Shown here in pieces: positions 5,704-7,856 of a stretch of 7,856 nt of DNA. Position numbers and translations under genes: made by a program. Positions within the stretch are counted from its first letter, which is position 1, and every line of letters starts with the position of its first letter. The stretch is from Flavobacterium psychrophilum (GTDB lineage: Bacteria; Bacteroidota; Bacteroidia; Flavobacteriales; Flavobacteriaceae), in the NCBI GenBank assembly GCA_945861915.1, contig CAMAWK010000107.1:1-7856 (forward strand), read 5' to 3'. The notes below the pieces were generated by a model. The model worked only from the letters and a program-made list of their open reading frames with translations, was not told the origin of the DNA and did no database searches.

Positions 5704-7856
5704 GAATTGGAGCAATTAACTGCGGCGCTAAAAGCCCACGATTTAGAATTGGTTATCGGACTGGAAACTCACGTTCGATTGAATACCAAAACCAAGTTGT
5801 TTTGTTCTTGTCCTAATCAAGAAATAGAAACACCAAATCATAATATTTGCTCGGTTTGTACTGGTCAAATGGGCGTTTTGCCAGCCTTAAATAAAGAAGT
5901 AATTAACAAAGCAATCCTTTTCGGAAAAGCAGTAGATTCGTCTTTTAGCAATGAAGTAATTTCTTGGGATAGAAAGCATTACGAATATCCTGATAATCCA
6001 AAAAATATTCAGATTACCCAATTTCACAACCCAATTATTCCAGACGGACAGGTTTCTTGTTACCGCAATGATGGCTCGCATTTTACGGTCAATTTGACTC
6101 AGGTTCACATCGAAGAAGATGCGGCTAAATTGGTGCACGAAAAGAAAATTTCGCTGGTCGATTTTAACAAAGCGGGTGTGCCGTTAATTGAAATTGTAAC
6201 CGAACCTTGCATTAGAAATATCGAAGACGCTTCGACTTATGCGCAATACATTCAGCGTATTGTTCAAAATTTAGGCATATCTGAAGCGAATTTAGAGAAA
6301 GGCGAATTCAAATCAGATGTGTCGGTTTCTTTGCGCAAAAAACACAGTTACAATTTGAATCCTAGAACGGAAATCAAAAACTTGAACTCGTTTAAGTTTA
6401 TGGTCGAAGCATTGAAGGAGGAAGTAGAAAAACAATTTAATTATTTTATTGAAAATAAAGAATTCAGACCCGACCAAACGACCGTTTTATGGGATGCCGA
6501 TTTGAAGCAAACCAAGGTAATGCGTAAAAAAGAGTTCGAAGCAGATTACCGTTTTATTTCGGAACCCGATTTACCTTTTGTTAATATTAAAAAAGAAATT
6601 GAAGCGATTAAGGTTGATATAACAACCTTGCCTTATGCTGTAGAATCAATTTTGATAAACGGTGGCGTTTTGCCTCAGGATGCTAAGTTTTTTACTGCCG
6701 ATAAATTGCGTTCGAAAACTTTTGTACAAATCAATACTGAAATCAATGATCCTTCGTTTGTAGCAAAAACGTTGGCAAACAATTTAAAACCAGAGGACTA
6801 TTCTGAAATTCATAGTATTTCGCATTTAACAGATATTTTCAAATTATTTAAAGCCGAAAAAATTACGGCGGTTTTGGTTCAAAATGCGATTGTCAATTAT
6901 TTGAAAGATGCCACTTTTGACTATAACAAATATTTTGAAGACAACACTATATCTGAAGATAAAATTCAAGAAGTGATCAATTTGGTTATTTCCGAAAATC
7001 AGGGCGTTGCCAATGATATTGCTGGCGGAGATCAAGGGAAAGCTGGTATTTTGGTGGGTAAAATTTTAGGAATTGTCGGAAAAGGAGCCAATGGCAAAGT
7101 CATTCGTGAAATGATTATCAATCAATTATCCGTAGATAATAAATCTTCTATTGAGGCAAGTCAAGGCTTGTCAGCACAAAATATAAAAACCGATTCATCG
7201 GAACAAGAACCCAAAGAAAGTCAAGAAGAATCGTTGCCTGAAATTCCGATTATCATAAAAGATACGTACAGAACGCATAAAATAACTCAATTATCCGAAG
7301 CCAACATCAACGAAGAAGTTCAATTGTCAGGTTGGGTGGCGAGTGTTCGTGATCACGGAGAGTTGATGTTTATTGATTTGAGGGATTCTAGTTATGAGAT
7401 TTTTCAAATCAATATCAGTCGCGAAACCTTCCCTAATATTGATGAGTTGGTAAAATTAAAACCAGAATCGGTGATTGCTGTTACAGGAATTGTCGTTGGT
7501 CGAAAAGAAGACGATTTTAATGCAGGTTTGCGAACAGGAAAAATTGAGTTGCAAACATCTGTTTTAGAGATTTTAAATTTATCGAAGACTTTACCTTTCG
7601 AAATCAAAAGAGCGGCTAAAACAAATGAAGCCATTCGTTTTCAACACAAATTTTTAGATCATCGAAATGATGAGGTAAGACGCGCGATTGTCAACCGTCA
7701 TAAAGTCATTAAGTTATTGCGTGATATTTTAGATGAGGAAGAATTTTTAGAAATTGAAACCCCGATTTTAAGCGCAGGAACCGATGAAGGCGCTCGCGAA
7801 TTTATTGTTCCAACACGCAAAGGTGCAGGGATGTTCTATACTCTTCCACAAGCGCC
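5701..7856 (+). CDS. gatB/aspS: GatB-aspartyl-tRNA synthetase fusion protein (3' end outside window)
   Basis: One frame runs without a stop for at least 718 codons to the window edge. Residues 1 to about 476 are a whole GatB: GLETHVRL at 20-27, a zinc-type CxC...CxxC set (C35, C37, C50, C53), WDRKHYEYPDNPK (89-101), HIEEDAAKL (136-144), NKAGVPLIEIVTEP (156-169), TEIKNLNSF, ADYRFISEPDLP, and a YqeY-like tail ending KVIREMIINQL. GatB phosphorylates the acyl group of Asp-tRNA or Glu-tRNA and amidates it. Residues 477 to about 520 are a Ser/Glu/Gln-rich linker. From Y523 the sequence is bacterial AspRS: YRTHK, an OB-fold anticodon domain with SGWVASVRDHGELMFIDLRD (543-562), VTGIVVGRKEDD, a FLDHRN hinge, then motif 1 FLEIETPIL, the TDEGARE loop and MFYTLPQA, where the window ends. 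A normal AspRS has about 590 residues, so roughly 390 more, including motifs 2 and 3, should follow. The inferred role is Asp-tRNA(Asn) synthesis and its amidation within one polypeptide plus GatA and GatC. Confidence 0.94.
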   Translation, partial: MELEQLTAALKAHDLELVIGLETHVRLNTKTKLFCSCPNQEIETPNHNICSVCTGQMGVLPALNKEVINKAILFGKAVDSSFSNEVISWDRKHYEYPDNPKNIQITQFHNPIIPDGQVSCYRNDGSHFTVNLTQVHIEEDAAKLVHEKKISLVDFNKAGVPLIEIVTEPCIRNIEDASTYAQYIQRIVQNLGISEANLEKGEFKSDVSVSLRKKHSYNLNPRTEIKNLNSFKFMVEALKEEVEKQFNYFIENKEFRPDQTTVLWDADLKQTKVMRKKEFEADYRFISEPDLPFVNIKKEIEAIKVDITTLPYAVESILINGGVLPQDAKFFTADKLRSKTFVQINTEINDPSFVAKTLANNLKPEDYSEIHSISHLTDIFKLFKAEKITAVLVQNAIVNYLKDATFDYNKYFEDNTISEDKIQEVINLVISENQGVANDIAGGDQGKAGILVGKILGIVGKGANGKVIREMIINQLSVDNKSSIEASQGLSAQNIKTDSSEQEPKESQEESLPEIPIIIKDTYRTHKITQLSEANINEEVQLSGWVASVRDHGELMFIDLRDSSYEIFQINISRETFPNIDELVKLKPESVIAVTGIVVGRKEDDFNAGLRTGKIELQTSVLEILNLSKTLPFEIKRAAKTNEAIRFQHKFLDHRNDEVRRAIVNRHKVIKLLRDILDEEEFLEIETPILSAGTDEGAREFIVPTRKGAGMFYTLPQA

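Noticed and set aside
5887..6138. Minus-strand frames inside gatB (also 6844-7035 and 7404-7634)
   Set aside because: Each lies antisense to confidently identified GatB or AspRS sequence and has no domain signal.
7129..7260. GatB-AspRS joint as an assembly or frameshift artefact
   Set aside because: The frame stays open with organism-like codon use through both enzymes and a linker of sensible composition. A single-base error would not give matching frames on both sides plus a tether, although reads would settle it.

Overview
The window looks like chromosomal DNA from a member of the Bacteroidota, most likely a Flavobacterium or a close relative. The evidence is the AT-rich, A/T-ending codon use, the near absence of Shine-Dalgarno sequences, a TPR protein next to a TonB-receptor-type outer-membrane barrel, and short GC-rich intergenic palindromes of a kind familiar from Flavobacterium genomes. 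This assignment is an inference. Every gene is on the + strand and no gap between genes exceeds about 165 bases.

Left part (1-3053), envelope. The window opens inside a tetratricopeptide-repeat (TPR) protein that ends at 1182. It is followed by a secreted 588-residue outer-membrane beta-barrel protein (1287-3053) whose C-terminus looks like a TonB-dependent receptor but which has no room for a plug domain. An imperfect hairpin spans the stop codon of the first gene, and a second palindrome sits just before the start of the second.

Middle (3054-4034). A 143-bp palindromic intergenic element with 22-bp perfect inverted ends and a near-central hairpin lies 12 bp before a Gre-factor-like gene (3216-3665). 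That protein keeps the D-x-x-E acidic pair expected at the tip of the coiled coil. A small two-helix membrane protein of unknown function follows (3684-3914), then a 120-bp AT-rich gap with a possible Bacteroidota-type promoter box.

Right part (4035-7856), tRNA-dependent amidation. A tightly packed operon encodes a short GatC-like protein, GatA with a complete Lys-Ser-Ser amidase triad, and a very long frame that opens as GatB and continues without a stop into aspartyl-tRNA synthetase before running off the window. The gaps are 2 bp between gatC-like and gatA, and a 1-bp TAATG overlap between gatA and gatB. The GatB part (about residues 1-476) and the AspRS part (from about residue 523) are joined by a Ser/Glu/Gln-rich linker. 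The inferred role is a one-piece transamidosome: the AspRS half would charge tRNA(Asn) with Asp, and GatCAB would amidate it to Asn-tRNA(Asn) without releasing the intermediate. A His at the AspRS position linked to relaxed tRNA(Asn)/tRNA(Asp) discrimination fits this. The covalent GatB-AspRS fusion is the most remarkable thing in the window. Whether it is already catalogued cannot be decided from sequence alone.
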